A stretch of 64,000 bases of DNA from Cryptomeria japonica (GCF_030272615.1 NC_081411.1:833702136-833766135), one strand, 5' to 3'. Shown: positions 26,362 to 41,300, counted from the first letter of the stretch. The notes: generated by a model from the letters alone, not told the origin. Made by a program: numbers and translations.

Positions 26362-29300
26362 TTTTAGTTGTATGTAATTGCTGATAATAAGAAGTAAAGA
26401 GGGCAGATACTAATCCTCAACCGAGTAATGAGATTAAAAAAAAATAAGTTCCGTAAATCTTCCTTATGAACTCACACTCCTATTCTCCCTTTATATCGTT
26501 TCATCCCTTTTTGGAGAGAGGCGACTTTATGGTGGGAGGCGTTTATTCAAGGAGAAGCGCTCTTTTATTCTAATCCCATTAACATTTGTTAATAAACAAA
26601 TATTTAATAGAGATCGCATCTATTGTTATTACTATATGTATGTTATAAACAAATTACACTCAATACATGGCTAATATATAGCCACTTACATAGCCAAACA
26701 ACCTCCTATTTAATAGGGAGGTATTATAACAAATATCCTAGAATACCATTCACGGGTATAACACATTAACCACTAACTATTGTGATATATTGTTATTTCA
26801 ACAATATATACAACTAACCATCCAAACCTATATTAGTGAGTTGTTTATTAACAACATCACTATTACAATAGTAATTACCTTTTTACATTTACATATTACT
26901 AACACGTCAAATATAATGTAAACATTAACTTTTCTAACATTCCCCCCCTTAATGTTTACATGGTAGAAAAACATCCACACACTCTTTTGCAGTATGCTCA
27001 CCCTTGTGGCATGTTCAACTATGTGACTCATGACCTTGATCCAAAAGAAAGGCTCTCTCCTCCAATGGTTTTCAACAAGCTTACCACAAACCTTGACATG
27101 AACAGGAACATCCACTCATCTGTTCACTTCCTGTGGTTTTCTGGATCCTCCCACAAACCCTTTCAAGATCCATGAACTGACTTACTTTGGTGCTTTTGTT
27201 CGCCACTATGCTTGCACATCGGGGAAGTTACATAGAAATCACCATATATATCACAAATGAGGATGGAACATTGGTTATGTTCCCCCCCACAATGTGAAAT
27301 TCCACTTATTACACAATGCAAGAACACTGAAAAACAAAACATATCATGCTGCATACTAGAAAATAAAGTGCCACCAAAGCTGATAAGTGGCCTCGTCGTT
27401 GGTGACAGACGAGAGGTCGCCAAAATTGCTCCAATCTCCAATTTTGAAGTTACCTAGAGCACATATTCTTCATCACTCGGACATGATAGCTCTTCATCCT
27501 TTGCATGGTTTTCCCAATCAGTTTCTTCAACTAAGGAAGCATGATGATCTAGTTTGTCATCTAATAGATCTTGTGCCCTCTTCTTACAATTCAAGATTAC
27601 ATGTCCCATTTCATTGCAATAGAAACATTTAATTTTTCCTTTTGAAGGAATAGTCTAAGATTTGTACTTTCTTTTTCTTGCTTTATTTCATACAAATAAG
27701 ACCTCTTCAGATTCTGAGTCTTCATTATGATCAAGTAGAGTAGATATTACTCCTTCAAGACTAATAGTTACCTTGCTTAATGTGAACACCATTCCAGACA
27801 TATGTTTAGGCAAACTATTCAGAAGTATTGCTTTAGCATCATCATCTTTTACTTTCTCATTAATCCCAGCTAGCTGATTTAGGAGTGAAACTTACTAAAA
27901 TGATCTGCAATTTTTGCACCTTTCTCCATCTTCAGTCCATACAATCTCTGCTTCAATGTTGTCTTCGCACTTTCTGCTTCAGATCCAAAAAGCTTATTTA
28001 ACGACTCCCAAATCTTTTTTGTTGACTTCGCAAAATCCATGTGGTGTAAATATGCTTTTGATAAGCCAAGACCAATAGTTCCCAAAGCTTTCTAATTTTT
28101 TACATTCCACTTAGCAAGTTCACCTGCATCAGTTGGTGTTACTGAGTTCGGTTTGACGACATCCCAAAGATCTTTTTCAATCAAGTGTAATTGCATCTGT
28201 ATTTGCCAAGTATGAAAGTCTCAACCTTCATATTTTTCAATGAAACTTAATTTATCCATAACTACCCTTTTAACCAAAAGAAAATCAAAGGTGTCGAGCT
28301 CTACCGATAATGCACCTTAACAATAACACTTTTAATGACACTAGAATTAATGCCTTGTGAAAATGGACCCTATTCTAAACAAAATAATGAAACTTCTTAT
28401 AATAACGATGTACCATTGTTCACTTATCTTTAATCTAAAAAACTAACATCGATAGTCAATTGTATTAAAAGACAAACCAAATACCGACACTAACATAACT
28501 ATTTGGAAAAGCACTTGCTTGAGAAGAAAACACACAGACTTCGGTCTATCTATTACAAACTACTAGACCGCGATCACATTATTAGCACATAAACCCTTTG
28601 ATTGTTTACCTTGATGGTACATATCTCTTGCAACTATACCCACTACTCTCAACATGTGATCGATGCTTACTTGCGACTACCATAACATTGTTCTGTGAAA
28701 CTATGATACTCATTCCAATTGACGCATACATCTTCTTTGCGGATCTTTTGCCCACAAAACTCAGAGCACAAGTGCTCAAAGCTGCAATGGAAGGGAGAAA
28801 TCAAACTGATCTGCCCCAACACAATGTATTTGGCAGGGAATAATTATCATGTTCTGTCATCTGCCACTCATGCCATCTGGAATTTATTTCTTCTGGTTGA
28901 ATATGTAAGCTGCTATATCTTGGTTCTCAGATGTACACGACTCTCAGCGCCTGGAACCATACACTTGCCCAGATTCAGAAATATTATTGACAGAGTTCCA
29001 TGTTGCTTAGAACAGAAAATGATCACTTTACAGCAAGAAAAGACAACTTTGAAAACCTAAGACGTGCAGACTTGGCTCAACATAGCTCTGATACCATAAT
29101 AGAATATATGGTAAGAAATGAGAAGAAGCTAAAATAATTAAATCAAACAATACGATGTTCTTTGTGTTTCAACACTCAATACACGGTTAATATATAGCCA
29201 CTTACATTGCCAAACAACCTCCTATTTAATAGGGAGGTGTTATAACAAATATCCGGAAATACCATTCACGGGTATAACACATTAACCACTAACTATTGTA

Positions 29301-32300
29301 ATATATTGTTATTTCAACAATATATACAACTAAACATCCAAACCTATATTAGTGAGTTGTTTATTAACAACATCACTTTTACAATAATAATTACCTTTTT
29401 ACATTTACATATTACTAACACCTCAAATATAATGCAAACATTAATTTTTCTAACAATTACTTGTGATGTTTGAAATGGACAAATAATTATTTTTGGTTTC
29501 TAGATATTGATAATAAATCATCGAGGACGATGATTAACAAGGGGGAAAGTATGTTACATCCCTCTTTTCAATAATCATTTTATATTGGATAATGCAATTG
29601 TGATTAGTGTATCATCAATATTTTATTACATTCCTATGTGGATGAGTAATTTTTAATAAGCTGGTATATGGCAATGAATGATTAATATTGACAATGTTAT
29701 TTCATATATTTTTGAATAATGAGAAGATAAGATTAGTCTAACCATTTTCATGTAACCAAGTGGATGCAAGATTAGCAACGCCCTCAGAAGGGGGGTAGAG
29801 TATCATCTAGAATTACAAGACTGTGCAAGTCTAGGCAAGACTTGCAAAGTCCAGAGGCGGGTCGTCCTCGCCAAGGCCCACGGCCTCTAGACTCAGCCTC
29901 GGTTGAGTTTTGGCAGACTTGCCGAGTCTGTCAAACTCGGCAGACTCGCTGAGTCTCGTGGGTCGGACTCTGCCACCCAGTCAAAAAAAAAAAAGGTCAA
30001 AAATAAAATACCATAGTTATAAATGAAATAAAAGGGTAATATGTTTTCTTCCACACCCTTAAAAGTCATTTTTGTTGTTTGCAAACACAAGGAGGAGAGA
30101 AAAAGAGAGTTTTGAGCAAAAAATAGGGGCATTGAAGAGCAGACCAGCAGATAGATTGAAGAGGAGATAAGGATTGTTGATTGTTTGTGCAAGTTTTTAG
30201 CTTGCATTCTAGCATTTGAAGGTGTTAAAGAAGGATTCGGAAGAGGTTTTCAAGCAAATTTATAGAGGTAAGTACCATTTTTTTGTTATTTTTTAATTTT
30301 CTTACTTTCATATTTCCATTTTTTTGTACATTTGTTTTGTTTTTGGTTTATTTTATATTGATGGAAAAATATGAAAGTTGAAACCCTAGTTTTGTTTTTT
30401 CTTTCTATTTTTTTAAGGGTTTTAATTTATTTAGAAAAAGAGACATTATGCTGATTTTTTCCTTTTATAATATATTGCAGCATAATGTCTCAGCCTAGTG
30501 GAAGTGGTGCCTCAAAGGCAGCCCCGGTTAGAAAGGATAAGGCTTGGAAACATGGCATCCCCGGTTCAAAAAAAGGAGAAGTAACATGTATTCATTGCAA
30601 AACAAAATATAATGGGGGATGTATTAACCGGCTGAAATATCACATTGCACAAATAGAATGCCATGATGCAAAACCATGCAAAAGAGCACCCCCTGAGGCT
30701 ATTCGTGAAGTGCAAGCTCAATTAGAGTAATTTGAAGAGAGAAAAGAATTGAGAACGAAGCAAATGGAAGAAATGGCAGCCATTGGTGGAGAGCTAAGTT
30801 ACCGATTCGGGTACGGATACGGATTCGCGGATTTGGCAAAAAAAAAAAAAAAACTTGGGTACGGGTACATCCTTACATATATATATATATATATATATAT
30901 ATGTTCAAACATCAAAATTATATATGTTCAAACATACAAATATGAAACATACAATGTAACTTTCCCATACAATGATACATAAATGATAATAGATAAATGA
31001 TACAAAGTTGTTTTTTAATTTTTTTTTTACTTTTATAACCCGTGGGCCCTGTTTTTGGGAACCCACGGGCCTTGGTTCTCCCAAGTCTGCCTTGGTTCTT
31101 CCGAGTCCGCCTAGGTTCTCCCAAGTCCTGCCCAGGTGGCCTGGGCAGGACCTGGGTGGAACCCAAGGAGAACCAAGCTCGGACCAGGTCCGAGCAAGAA
31201 CCAAGACCGGGACCTAGCCTTTTTCCCCAAGAACCAGTATCTCAGGTGGAGAGGCTTCTTCAAATCCTCGACCTCCATTCCCTGGATCTAGAAGTAGTGG
31301 TAACGCGAGTGTGAGCATTGGGCCTCGCATTCGTAAAAATTCCACATTAGACTCACTTATTGTTCCACTCACGACTCTGATTGCCCAACCATCGCTTGAG
31401 AGCATGGGTTGGAATAAGAAGAAGCATGATGCTTCCAACCCCCTTGCTAGATAGGTAGGCTCTCATTGCTTCCCTCCCAAGCCTTAATACATCAGACACT
31501 TAAATGATTTCTCAAGCTTGAGAATGTTAGAATAATATTTAATATGATTACTTTTAATGGTCAATATATAACTGACTGTTAGACATCTTAAATGTCTACA
31601 GTAACAGCTAGTTAGAAGTAGGTGGTTAATTAATTCACTAAGATATTTTGTAACTCCTATAAATGTATCTCTTTCCTCAGTTAATGAAGACTTTTTTACC
31701 AATTCATTTTTGTTGAACATGGTATCAGGGCCTTTTAAAAACCCCACCTAGGGTTTTCCAGTACGGCTCTCAGTTTCCGTGGGTCTGCGGGTCTATTCGA
31801 GGGCAATTTTTTGCCCTACCCATGTTTGCCCTAGCGTGTCATCACAATTTAAAAAAACGCAATTTTTCTAGGTTTTTCGCGATTTTTTCCTACAAAATCG
31901 TGTTTTCTGCCCACATAAAAAAAAGGGAGTTTTTCTATTCGCGTTTTCTGGGTGGTGGAATTTTTTTCTGCAGATTTTATAGGGCTCTGGCTCCGTTTTT
32001 CACGATTTTCGCGATATTTTTGGTGTCGCGACTCCCGAAATCGCAATTTTTTTGCTACCTAAGGTTTCATAAAATTAGTCTAGGGTTTTAACCCTCTATT
32101 TCAACTCGAAAAAAAATTTGATCGCAGATTCTTAGTGGGTTTTTCGAAACCTCAACTGGGTCTCCATTCGTTTTTTCTAGGTCTACAAAAAAATTTCGCC
32201 TAGTGTTTCTGCATTTTCGGCTAAGGTTTTGACCCTCTGTTTCAAGTCGAAATGTTTTTTAGTTGCAGAGTCTTTGTAGGTTTTTCGAAATCTGAACTGG

Positions 32301-35300
32301 GTTGTTGGATTTTTCTGGGTGCATCATTTTTTGTGCCTTGGTTTTTGAGTCCACAGATTTGACCCTTCAGTCGAAAAATAATTCTGATTACAAATTCCTT
32401 GTGGGTTTTTCGAGTGCTCTTTTGGGTCTTCATTGGATTTTTCTGGGTCTTCTGGAAAAATTGTCTCGAAAACTGTGCTAGGGTTTGTTTTTGTTTGAGG
32501 ATTCGATTTGCAGAGTTTATGAAAAACCCTATGTTTTCATCTTCTGATTTTCGTGCATTCTTGCCTTCACCAGTTCGACCTCGGGGTACGTGATGGCATC
32601 ACTGCCAAATATTATGCTCGAAAGCAGCCAAAAGTTGAACGGCCGCAACTACAACACCTGGAAGAAGCGTATGCTGACCATTTTTTAGTATCGATGTCTT
32701 GATGCAATTGTTTTAGGCACGTCTCAACGTCCAGATATTGTCAAAAAAGATCAGGACAAATGGGATGAGCGCAACTGGGAAGTCGTCATGCTCATTAAAC
32801 TCTTCGTTACCGATGAGCAGCTACCTCAGGTACCGTCCGGCAAAACAGCGAATGAAATCTAGGATCATTTGAAGAGTCCATGAAACCTGTAACAAGAGCA
32901 GACCGTTCTTCCTCAAGAATATGCTCTTCACGATCATGATGGATGAGAAAATGTCTCTTCAGGAGCATTTGACAAAGATCAAGGATATTCGCAATGGAAG
33001 CTATTGGTCGCAAAATGGAAGAAGCGGATATGGTGGTCATTACTTTGAAGAGTCTGCCACGCTCGTATGAGCATTTCATTGAAACACTCAATATCACTTC
33101 CACTGACGTCGATTTGAAGTTTCCCAATCTTTGTAACAAGCTTTTACAGAAAGATCGATGGCGACAACAGTTTGGAAGTAGTACCAGTTCCACCTCCACC
33201 GAGCAAGCATTCTCTGCCAAATCTTCTACTAAGAACAAAGGGAAGGCTCAATCTTCTCAGCGGAAAGGCTCTGGTTCTTCTCAGTACAGCAAGAAGAAGA
33301 AGAACGTTCAATGCAATTATTGTCACAAGTTTGGTCACATGAAAGTCGAGTGTCGAATTCGACTGGCTTCTGAACAAAAGAAGCAAGGAGGGTCTCAACA
33401 AAAAGCAAATGTCGTCGAACACTCTGAGTAGAAAGAATCTGCTTTGTATGCTTTTATGGCCAAGAGGACAGCAAATCCAGTACACTCTTCTGCTTGGTAT
33501 ATCAATTCAGGAGAATCGCAGCATTTTACTCATCGTCGAGATTGGTTCACGAAATTTGAACGCTTCTCAGATTCAGTAATCTTCGGAGGAGGAGAAGAGT
33601 ACACAGTTGTTGGTAAGGGCACTGTCCAGATTCACTCAGGAGGTAGAAATTTAATTTTTCTTAATGTCTACCATGTTCCAGGCATGGAACATAATCTCCT
33701 CTCCATTAGTCAGATCATGAGGCATTCTCCTCAATTAGATGTTGTCTTCAGTTTGTCCATCTGCAGCATCATTGATAGAGAGACTCATACTACAATCGCT
33801 ATGGGACTTGAAGATCATGGTTTGTACAGACTTGCTGATTCCGGTGATTCTCAGAAGCACACTTTGGTTGCTAGGAGTGCATCCATCAGAACACTTCGGC
33901 ATCATCGTTATGGGCACTTAAACATGCACTATCTCTCTCGGTTATATCGGGAGGGTTTGGTTGCTGGTTTACTCGAGATCCAACCTCAAAATCATGGACT
34001 TTGTGCAACCTGTCAAGCTGGGAAGCAGCATCGGACACCATTCTCGGATGGTGATTCTTGGCGAGCCTCCAAGGTACTTCAATTGATTCACGCTGATGTA
34101 TGTGGGCCAATGAATACACCTTCTGTTATTGGTTGCAGGGACTTCTTGTTATTTGTTGATGATTTCAGTCAGAAAATGTGGGTGTATTTTTTGAAAAATA
34201 AATCAGATGTGTTCAGCACATTTCAGCAGTTTAAGGCCTTAGTTGAGAAAGAATCCGGTTCTCAGATTGTCACTCTAAGGTCAGATAATGGGGGGAGTTT
34301 TGTTCCAATGACTTCTCTACATTTTGTGCGACACATGGCATTAAACGCCAACTCACCACACCATACACCCCTCAACGGAATGGTGTCGTTGAACGTAGGA
34401 ATCACACCATTACTGAAATGGCTCGTTCTATGATAGAGCATCAAAATGTTCCTAAGAAATACTAGGCTGAAGTAGTCTACACTGCAGTCTACCTTCTGAA
34501 TCGATCACCTACACATGTCGTCAAGAAAAAGACTCTTGAAGAAGCCTGGTCAGGACGCAAGCCTAAAGTGGGCCATTTGAAAGTCTTCGGTTCTACGGCT
34601 CTAAGCTAGATTCAAAGAGCCAAACACTTATGTTTACTGGTTACAATGACAACCACAAGGCCCACAGGTTGATTGATGTAGAGACAGATCGTGTCATTTT
34701 CAGTCGTGATGTTGTGGTTGATGAGACTACTGGTCCATTCATGCCTTCTACTACTCCTAGTCCTGCGACTCCGTCTATACAGACTCTTGATGTTGGTGTT
34801 CGTCTTCCTCTTGGTTCCCATGATGGGAGGGCTTCAGAGCATTCTGACTCTAAAGATGAGGAATCTACTGATCCAGCACCACTTGATTTTCCATAGGATT
34901 CGCATCCTGATGACTTTGTTCCAGAAACTCCATGGGATGTTGTTTCTCCAATCCCAGATGTTGGTACTTCTGCCCTCAGGCCTAAATGGTGGGCCAAGAC
35001 TATCGGAGATCTTCATGATGATGAGCTTATTGAGGGCAGATCCGCTTGCAGAAAGAGAAAGGAACAAAATACAGTCAACTTTGCACTTATGGCCAACATT
35101 CATAGCATCCATGAGCCCTAGACATATTCTGAGGCTAAAGGCATTCCTGAGTAGGAAAAGGCTATGGAGACAGAATACCATAGTCTTCTGAAGAATCACA
35201 CTTGGGTTCTTTCTGATTTGCCTCCTAGGAAGAAACCTATCAGCTGTAAATGGGTTTACAAAGTCAAGTATCATGCAAATGGTACTTTGGATAAGTACAA

Positions 35301-38300
35301 GGCCAGATTGGTTGCTCGAGGTTTTACACAGCGGGAGGGCATTGACTATGAGGAGACTTTTGCTCCTACTGCCAAGATGAGTACCACTCGTCTTCTTCTC
35401 GCCATTGCAACTCAGTTTGGATGGAAAGTCCATCAGATGGACGTTAAGAGTGCATTCCTCAATGGTGACTTGCAAGAAGAAGTTTATATGACTCAACCTC
35501 CTGGCTTCAAGGATCCTGGTAAGGAACGTCAGGTTTGCAAATTAGTAAAAGCCCTCTATGTCCTGAAGCAAGCCCCTCGGGCTTGGTATTTCAAGATAGA
35601 TCAGTATTTGGTTGAACATGGTTTTCAGCGCAATCCCTCTGACACTAATCTGTACGTCAAACTTTCTGGTGATGAGATCCTTTTTCTTGTTATCTACGTG
35701 GATGACTTGATCATTACTAGAAATTCAGCACATTTGATTGCCACAATCAAATAGGACTTGTGCCAAGCTTTTGACATGACAGATTTGGGGCTTCTCCATT
35801 ATTGCTTAGGTGTTGAAGTGTGGCAAACTGATGACAGTATCTTTATTTCACAGTCCAAGTATCCCCGCAATTTGTTGGATAAGTTTTGAATGCAGGATTG
35901 TATACATGCTTCCACACCTATGGAGAAAGGGCTGAAGTTATCAGCCAAATCTGATTCACCTCCAGTAGATGAAACTAAATTCAGGCAACTAGTAGGCAGC
36001 CTTATCTACCTTACTGCCACTAGCCCTGACATCAGTTTTGATGTCAGTTACATCTCTCGCTTCATGAAAACCCCAAAAGTTGATCATTGGATTGCAGCGA
36101 AGCAAGTACTGCGATATGTGAAAGGCACTTCAGACTATGGCATTCTGTATACCAGGCGCAACGATCCAAAGCTGATTGGTTATACTGACTCGCATTGGGC
36201 AAGATCCAGTGGATGACAGAAAATCCACTTCTGGGTACGTATTCAGTTTGGGTACTGGTGTCGTCACTTGGAGCAACAAGAAGCAACAGGTCGTGGTTGT
36301 TTCCTCGACTGAAGCCGAATACCAAGGAACACTCAAAGCCGCATGTGAGGCAGTTTGGCTCCGGAGGATGCTCTCTGACCTGTAGATGCCATAGACAGGT
36401 CCTCCCTTGTATACTGATAATCGAGGGGTGCTCAAACTGGCCAAAAATCCAGTCTTACATGAACATACCAAGCATGTCGAGCTTCATTGTCATTACATCT
36501 GCAAGCTGGTAGAAGACGGATCAGTTCAGTTGTAGTTTGTTCCGACAGCGGATCAAACTACGGATATTCTCACCAAGTCTCTGAGCCCGGATAAGTTTGT
36601 AAAATTCAGGGGGCAACTTGGTGTTTTTGACAGATTGACCATTAAGGGAGGGTGTTAGAATAATATTTAATATTATTACTTTTAATGGTCAATATATAAC
36701 TGACTGTTAGACATCTTAAATGTCTACGATAACAGGTAGTTAGAAGTAGGTGGTTAATTAATTCACTAAGATATTTTGTAACTCCTATAAATGTAGCTTT
36801 TTCCTCAGTTAATAAAGACTTTTTTACCAGTTCATTTTTGTTGAACAGAGAAGACTGGCAGGGAGCAGGTAGCTGGCTACTTGACTCATGGGTCTCTGAC
36901 CACATGAGCCCCTCGCTGCCACTGGCTACCAACTCCAGTGCTCTTCCCAAACTGTAATGAGAAATCATTCTAATATGCCCTGGGGCCTCAATTATTAAAT
37001 CTAATGCATAGTTCACATATTCTGTAACACCTACGTATACATAATATTTTAATATAAACCTTAATATCTACCGGAAGTCAGTACCAAATCCGCTAATTGG
37101 CTATGACTAGAGTGTATGCGTTGTTTACCCATGTGTGACAAGTTGGACATGTCCTACCTGATGGTTATTTCCAGAACTCTCCACAATATTCCTTCCTTTC
37201 TGCCTAATGGTGTTCCACGTAATTCAGTCTTTCCACAGTCCTCTGTGTGTGACAGCACCAACTTCGATTAATTTGAAGTCGAAATCCCAATTTACATGCA
37301 GTATAGTTTTCTTCCTCTTATTTTTTCGTATATATGTCCAATATCTATTACTGATCCATCTGATTCTTTGTGATGTTACTGGATGCTTTTGATTCCTTCC
37401 CTTTGTATCTCTCAATGTGAGGGAGAGGTCACACCTCTTCATCATGTGCTCCCTTTGGCAAGAGACACACCCTCAGCACCCTTTGAAAGAGTGCAACTCT
37501 TCAATATTTATGCCCTTTGAAAGGGACACAACCTTTTACTATCAGATCTGCACTTCTTATTTAACTCAGATCCGCACTTCTGATTTCCAAATTATCCCCT
37601 CCCAAATGAGTTTCTCTTCTCCCTTTTATATCTCACATTTGAGGGAGTCACAACTTTTCATCCCATGTCTTTTGACCATTCATTAACTTTATTAAATTTT
37701 AATTATATTTAATTATATTCTTTTACATTTAAATTTAAATTTTATTTTTATTCTTTTGATTTTTAATTTTATTATTATTATTTACTATTAAATTCTTATT
37801 CAATGTGGGGACATTATAGTCCATGAGGTAGAGATGTTTAGGAATGCACAAGGAGACTTCTTCTCATGAGACATATGCAAGCAAAACCGGACACAAATGA
37901 TGTCAGGTAAAAATCTAATCAAGGCATAGTTTAAAATTTAAATCTTAAACTTTTCTATCTATGATTCTATTACCATTATCATAAACTAAAAGTTATAGAA
38001 TAAAAATGATTTTTATTATTTTTTTGTTTCAGATGTTTGGTGGGAGATGTTTGGTAATAAGGTGCCAAATCTACAAAAGATTGCAGTTTGTATCTTGAGC
38101 CAGCCATGTAGTGCTTTAGGATGTGAGCGCAATTGGAGCATGTTCGAACATATTCACTCCAAAAAGCGCAATAGGTTGGCGGTGCAAAAGTTGAATGATC
38201 TTGTGTTTGTTCATTACAACCTTCGCCTCCGTCATAAACAAATCTTGGGCACTGACACATCTCCTATCACTTTAGAGGAGGTTGATCCACAGGAAGAGTG

Positions 38301-41300
38301 GAACACTGAGTTTGATGATCCTGTCTTCAGTGATGAAGACTTAGAGTGGGTTGATCAGGTGGATCGAGAGGCAGAGGCAATGGCGATGGCAGAAGAGGAG
38401 GATAGAGCACGAAGACACCCATTGGAGGACCTCGAGGATGATGTGGATGAGAATATGGATGTCACTAAGCCTGAGCCTGAGACACAAACAGAGATCATGG
38501 CTACAAAACGTTCTAGGACCTATCTTAGGCGCACACGTAGGACAGTTGCGGGGTTGACTAATATTGGCTCCTCTGGGCCTTAGACTTCTAGGCTCTAGCT
38601 TTTATGTTAAACTTGCATATGTTTTGAACTTTTGATGACATGGATTTCATATTCCATGAATTTTGTAGACATTTGACACTATCTATATTTCTAATGTGTT
38701 ATTTAGTTTAGCTTATTTCCTTTAGCGCAAGCCTAAAATTTGCATTTATACTTATGTGATCAATGTAAACTTGTGTATGTGCTTCTATTTGATGTGATTA
38801 TTGTGTCTTTAATGTTTATTTATTAAAAAATACATGAAAGAAGTTTAAAATCGTCAAAAATCTTTGAACTTCTTGGGTTTTTCAATTTGTTGAGACTCGG
38901 CCGAGTTTGAGTCAAAAATCAGCTTGTTGAGTCCGAGGCGAGTAACTATGGTTCATCAAAGAGAGGAATGCAAACTTCGGAAGAGATCAAACTTCCCATC
39001 AATCCTTGGGTCTACGATAAGTTGTCTTAGAAATTGGTCGCCACCTTGGTACTTGGGTTGGTTGGTCTTTTCCTTTTATCGTCTTTAGAGGTTTGAGTAA
39101 TCTTATAATCATAATAAAAGATATAAATTGGATCATAATTATTCATCAATCAGATAATCTCATTAATTTAATGTATAAATATATATTCAGATAAGATTGT
39201 ATATAGCATATATATACCTTTACATATATGTATACATGCATTCAAATTAATAAGGAATGATGTATGTATATATATACATATACGCATATAAATATATGTA
39301 TGATACATGACTCATAAGTGAGGATATGTTTATATATTAAATTGGAAAGAATTGAATACTTTTAATATAATTATGTAATCAGCTAAGTAAGCCGAAGCCT
39401 TGCATATTAGTGGTGATAAAGGCAGAAGGGGCATTACTCTCTGTCATCACCTCGTGTGATGCTCTTGTTTTTTTACCCGTGTTCTTTGGGTGACAGATTT
39501 CTTGTTTCATGCCATCCTATAAAGAATTCTCTTAGCAGAAACTTACTCTCTCGGGGTCTTATACACGACTCTTGCTCACATTTTGGCACAATACTCTGTA
39601 GCCGAAACTTCCGCACTTACTCTGCATCGATCATAGCAATCAGTTTGGTTCAGAGAGAGAGAGAGAGAGTTACCATTACCACCATTACAATCAACATAGA
39701 ATCATTTGCTTTGGCTTTTCATGGACAACACAAGGGTAGTGGGGGTTTGATTCTTAAGGAGGGGCATTCCTTCGATAGCATCATTGTTATTCAAGCATGA
39801 GCTTTCTTGCTGATAATTTCTAATGCTGAATCAATACTGTCTTGCATAAATCCTCAATATCGTGTATTGTTTTACTTGTTGATACTTGATTATGGTAGTG
39901 ATTTAAATAGCAAATACTGTATTTACTCTTGAATAATCGAACTTATCTTATGAAAAGATTCTGAAAAGAGATGGTATGTCTGCCTACATACCTCGACCAT
40001 GGTATTGTAGTACAGCACGTACAGAGTCTCATTCAATGAATAAATAATGATTTTAAGAGCAGATAGCCGTATGACAGACAAGCTATGTTTGGAAAACAGT
40101 TACAAATACATTTAATAATCATGCAAACAGGTTCATCATGCAATCATTACAAAAAGAGAAAATTGATTATCAATAGCTGATATGGTCACAGGACCTAATT
40201 TCAATGTTAATTAGATGCATTGCTAAAATAAGTTTAAGCTTCAAGAATTTAAAGCAAATTGTTATTGGAACTGATTTTACCTGTTGAGTCCAATCTGATG
40301 TTCCTGTTCTTTTGAACAAGATAACTGAATATTAGCTATTTGGGAAACCTTGTAGATAGTTGAGTCTGTTATGAGTCAATGGATACAGCAGTGAGCTGGC
40401 CTTTTATGTCACAATCCCATGAAGGTCATTGTAGACCGTTAATGTCAGTAGACATGAGACTGTTATGTAACCAAATGGTTAAAGAACCAGTGGGTCAATT
40501 GAACCTAAATGTTTTGTATCCAATGAGTCAGCTGAACTCCAGTATGCTCAAGTCAAATAAGGGTGGTGAATATTGACAGCGCGTTCAACATGCTTGAAAT
40601 TTGAAACCTTGGCTAAGATGGCACTGCTCTATGCATGCGACCGTCAGTTCACATGAACCAAATACACCATCTAGTCAGAAGGTCATACTAGTAGGGGGTA
40701 CACATAGAGGGTGACCGACTAGATTCGTGTAGGTTCTAAACACCAGGCTCAGATGGCAAGATGACAAATAGATCTAGTCCTTAGTCTACACCCTCGTGAA
40801 GGGTAGGGCCACTTCCAGTTGGAAGGTGTGCGGGGGACTGCCAGGTCTATGGTTGGGAGGAAAAGCCCTTGATGATGCACTCCCTCTTCCAGACTATGCC
40901 AAGGCTTGATACAGAAGAATCCAGTTGGAAAGCTTAATGATTGAATAGAATGATAATATATGTTCCATGTTATTGTTCATTAAAAGACTAACATCCTTTC
41001 AGATGAATTAGGTAGATTCTTTATATGATGAATAGCAATTAGTTAGTCAGTTAGTTAATTTTCATTTTCAGCTAAAGTAGTTAAATTTATTCAGATAGCT
41101 CAAAATTTTATTTTGTTATAGTAAATAAACTATTTTCTTCAAGTATAGAATTAGTGGCATGTTACATGCTGTTTCAATAATATTATCCGCCACATTCAAT
41201 ATTGGCAAATCAAAATTATAAACTGTGGTTGATTAAAAGATAGGCGTAATATTGTGAGACGGATTTATTCTATTCATAGCCGATAAGGTTCATGTTTGCC

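Larger units (their letters stand above)
26651..29455 (-). mobile_element. Pol-less Copia derivative, minus orientation
   Basis: The 5' LTR (29097-29455) and 3' LTR (about 26651-26939) are close copies, both starting TGTTAGAAAA on the minus strand. The primer binding site lies next to the 5' LTR and a polypurine tract (AAGGGGGGGAA, minus, 26940-26950) next to the 3' LTR. Only gag is recognisable inside. The last ~70 bp of the 3' LTR are missing, so the target duplication cannot be read. Confidence 0.82.
31525..36847 (+). mobile_element. Complete Ty1/Copia retrotransposon, 5323 bp, inactivated
   Basis: Two 195-bp LTRs (31525-31719, 36653-36847) starting TGTTAG and ending GAACA differ at about 8 positions, and the flanks carry a perfect 5-bp duplication GAGAA (31520-31524, 36848-36852). 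Primer binding site, gag, protease, integrase, RT, RNase H and polypurine tract occur in the Copia order. Several stops and frameshifts block expression. LTRs of only 195 bp are short for a full-length element. Confidence 0.95.
29826..38950 (+). mobile_element. Broken hAT transposon with nested insertions
   Basis: The left part has CTCGG-type subterminal repeats (29880-29960) and a transposase start with a BED zinc finger. The right part has the hAT dimerisation domain (38033-38240) and ends with subterminal motifs and GGCGAGTAACTATG at 38950, whose reverse complement CATAGTTACTCGCC matches the terminal repeat of the 1.2-kb hAT element at 15717. The catalytic middle is missing and the space holds a 451-bp element, a complete Copia element and an LTR. 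The left end is approximate, and a clear 8-bp duplication was not found (GTATCATC and GTTCATCA are only similar). Confidence 0.6.

Noticed and set aside
29893-30207. 104-codon minus-strand frame over the hAT left end
   Set aside because: It runs through subterminal repeats and the 5' leader of the hAT gene on the opposite strand.
29826-38950. Assigning an exact 8-bp target duplication to the large hAT
   Set aside because: Left GTATCATC and right GTTCATCA are only similar; too weak to state as a duplication.
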